Assembly (NCBI GenBank): GCA_027943245.1
Contig: JANDJZ010000854.1
Location: forward strand, 1-20,889
Origin: Acanthamoeba sp. SK_2022b
Lineage: Eukaryota > Discosea > Longamoebia > Acanthamoebidae
DNA: 20,889 bases
Reading direction: 5' to 3'
Both the position numbers and the translations under genes were made by a program. The notes under the pieces are model-generated. The model searched no databases and was not told where the DNA came from. It saw only the letters and a list, made by a program, of their open reading frames with translations. How positions within the stretch are numbered: the stretch's first letter is position 1; each line of letters starts with the position of its first letter. Below are positions 19,201 through 20,889 of the stretch, piece by piece.

Positions 19201-20846
19201 GGTCAACGAGGTCCGCGAGGCGCTGCTCGAGGAGCGGGACTGGGAGGCCCGTGCGGCGACGCCGGAGGTGGGCGCCGACAGGACCAACCGGGAAGAGCAC
19301 ATGGGCCAGGATGCGCGGACGAGCGAGCAGAAGGCCACCCATCTGCCGCGGGTGTTTGTGATGTTCGACGTCGAGGCGGAAACCATGAAGCGATGCGACA
19401 ACGTGTGCCGGGCGTCGACCGTATATCGAAAGCTGCTGCAGTTGTTTGTACAGGAAGACGGAACCACGGCGGCGAATGAAGAAGAGGAGGAAGACATGCA
19501 ACCGAACGGTCAGCGACAGCAGGAGCCATCGATCTACGATAGCATCGACGGCGAGTCTGAGGAGGAGAAGGAGGAGCTTATGGAGGCCTGCGCGGAACAG
19601 ACGGGCGAAAGAAGCGGCGAGATTGAGGAGCAGGACATAGACGAAGGCTACCAACGGGGACGAACCAGGGCGGCGAGGGGCATGCGGGAGCCGAGCGCCG
19701 TCCGGGACCGGTTCAGCTTGGTGGTGGTGAACGAGTACCCCGAGGGGCTTACCAACTTCCTCAGCTCCTACGTGTTCACCACGTCGGGATCCCCGGCTCT
19801 CGACAAGCGCAACGTGATGCTCGACATGATGGCGAAGAAGAAGGATCCGAAGAAGGAGATGAAGGCTAGCAAGCACCTGCCACCGCAGAAGCAAACGCTG
19901 GGCGACGGCAAGTCTCCTCTGCCCGAGGGAGATGAGATCAGGCGACAGCCTCCATTCCAGGCCGAGCACCCCAGTCCGGGTCTATCCGCACCCACCGCCT
20001 TCGACTCGGTTGTGGGGGAGAGCGCGACTAGTCGGGCGGCGGAGCTCCTCGCCAGTGAACAACCGCCATCTGAGCCACCGAGCCGTTCCTTCGATGGTCG
20101 GCCGCCTGCCACCACCAGCGCCCCAGCGGAAGTCCGGCGGCCCCGTATACTGGTGGTTGAAGTGCGCACAAGCCTCCTTCGCTTTGAGCGGATACCACGC
20201 TTGTGGCTTGTGTGTAACGGACAGGACTTTGGTTGGACAGGACAACCACATGAACCAGAACCTGATCAGGAACATCTTGCAAAAGCAAGGCTACGAGGTG
20301 CCCCTCTTTTGCATGAGGAGAGATACCCAGCCTCTTATCCGTCGTGCTTGCGTGAACTTAGTCCGATGTGGCGGATGATGGTGTGGAGGCTCTGGAGCTA
20401 CTCGGATTGAAGGGCATACGTGGCTACTCGGTTATCCTGATGGACATCCAGATGCCGAGGATGAACGTGAGTTGTGTGCCTAAGTTAACTTGCACGCCCT
20501 CTACTCACGCCGCGCTTTCTTGGTCGCTGGGCAGGGGTTTGACTGCTCGGCGGCCATTCGTCGCATGGACGAACCCTACGCGCAGAGGATCCCCATCATC
20601 GGTACTAGCTGCCGTTATTGTACTAGCCTAGGGCGAACGCTCGTGTGGCACTGACTGCGAGCTTTTTCTTCTTGATGGCTGACTGTTTACGTAGGGGTGA
20701 GCGCAACGACGGACGTGAACATAGAGGCCAAGTGTCTCAGCCATGGGATGAACACCATCATCGCCAAGCCCTACTCGCTGCCCATCATCCGAAAACACCT
20801 GGCGCACTACTCCGCCATGGCCATTCCACAAACCACCTGTAACTAA
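16293..20846 (+). CDS. Hybrid sensor histidine kinase HK2 with degenerate and true receiver domains
   Basis: A soluble phosphorelay kinase, 1136 aa from 18 exons: 16293-16463, 16529-16600, 16655-16883, 16952-16998, 17069-17140, 17201-17498, 17552-17661, 17743-17852, 17914-17989, 18060-18175, 18242-18364, 18427-18542, 18600-18683, 18756-20161, 20241-20297, 20362-20466, 20535-20601, 20695-20846. Two PAS-like sensor segments (about 20-180 and 245-320) precede HisKA with [16 protein letters not shown] (His336). The HATPase shows NFLSNAVKF (Asn453), [19 protein letters not shown] and [10 protein letters not shown] long exon encodes a receiver-like region without a recognisable phospho-acceptor (about 663-890), interrupted by an acidic insert (EEEEEDMQ). 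The final true receiver has ILVVEDN (Glu1010/Asp1011), LMDIQMP (Asp1057) and IIAKPYS (Lys1111). Acceptor 18426 could instead be 18450. The ligand is unknown. It is a paralogue of HK1 in the opposite orientation. Confidence 0.9.
17141..17200 (+). other. Probable GC-AG intron of HK2
   Basis: HK1 has a standard GT-AG intron between PLYQ and NPA (3201-3283). At the same place HK2 has 60 nt that begin GCACAT and end in a strong pyrimidine tract plus AG (CTTCCTCCCCTTCAG). Removing it restores PLYQ-NPA. Being 60 nt with no stop, it could also be read through as 20 extra residues. Confidence 0.65.
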
Positions 20847-20878
20847 GAGAGAGAGAGAGAGAGCCTCTCTCCTTGTGC
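20847..20878 (+). repeat. Short (GA)n repeat in the HK2 3' UTR
   Basis: Directly after the TAA stop the transcript carries about nine GA units and then CCTCTCTCC, which can pair back with the GA run. This is a minor feature between the stop and the polyadenylation signal. Confidence 0.8.
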
Positions 20879-20884
20879 AATAAA
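20879..20884 (+). terminator. Polyadenylation signal of HK2
   Basis: A canonical AATAAA hexamer 33 nt after the HK2 stop codon. The window ends five bases later, so the cleavage site is not visible. Confidence 0.7.
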
Positions 20885-20889
20885 GCGAT

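Overview
This window looks like a gene-dense, GC-rich nuclear locus from a free-living protist, most likely an amoebozoan close to Acanthamoeba. That identification is an inference from style. Every gene is broken by many short GT-AG introns (mostly 50-110 nt, a few up to about 200). The set combines hybrid histidine kinases with eukaryotic housekeeping genes (ALG5, acetyl-CoA synthetase, a purple acid phosphatase). I rebuilt exon-intron structures by hand from reading frame, splice dinucleotides and paralogue alignment. All completed models add up to a whole number of codons.

Layout, left to right. (1) About 1-4376, minus strand: hybrid histidine kinase HK1. Its C-terminal receiver lies beyond the left edge. 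(2) 4919-6705, minus: a purple acid phosphatase of the TRAP/ACP5 type, seven exons, 304 aa, with Arg replacing the usual His of the GNHD motif. (3) 7186-10927: an apparently complete 3.73-kb DNA transposon. It has identical 30-bp terminal inverted repeats beginning GGG, TTAA on both sides, and one seven-exon transposase gene of 970 aa on the minus strand. I assign it to the Kolobok superfamily. The transposase carries an unexpected F-box-like segment and a 24-bp tandem repeat array. (4) 11098-14120, minus: acetyl-CoA synthetase, 13 exons, 674 aa. (5) 14399-15836, minus: dolichyl-phosphate beta-glucosyltransferase (ALG5), seven exons, 316 aa. (6) 16293-20846, plus: hybrid histidine kinase HK2, 18 exons, 1136 aa, complete, followed by an AATAAA signal.

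HK1 and HK2 are paralogues at opposite ends of the window and transcribed outward. They share sensor segments, HisKA, HATPase and an unusual degenerate receiver-like region placed before the true receiver. Many intron positions are shared, but several are private to one copy. The genes between them are functionally unrelated (phosphate ester hydrolysis, acetate activation, lipid-linked sugar donor synthesis). I see no operon-like logic. The most novel material is the TTAA transposon and the degenerate receiver region of the kinases.
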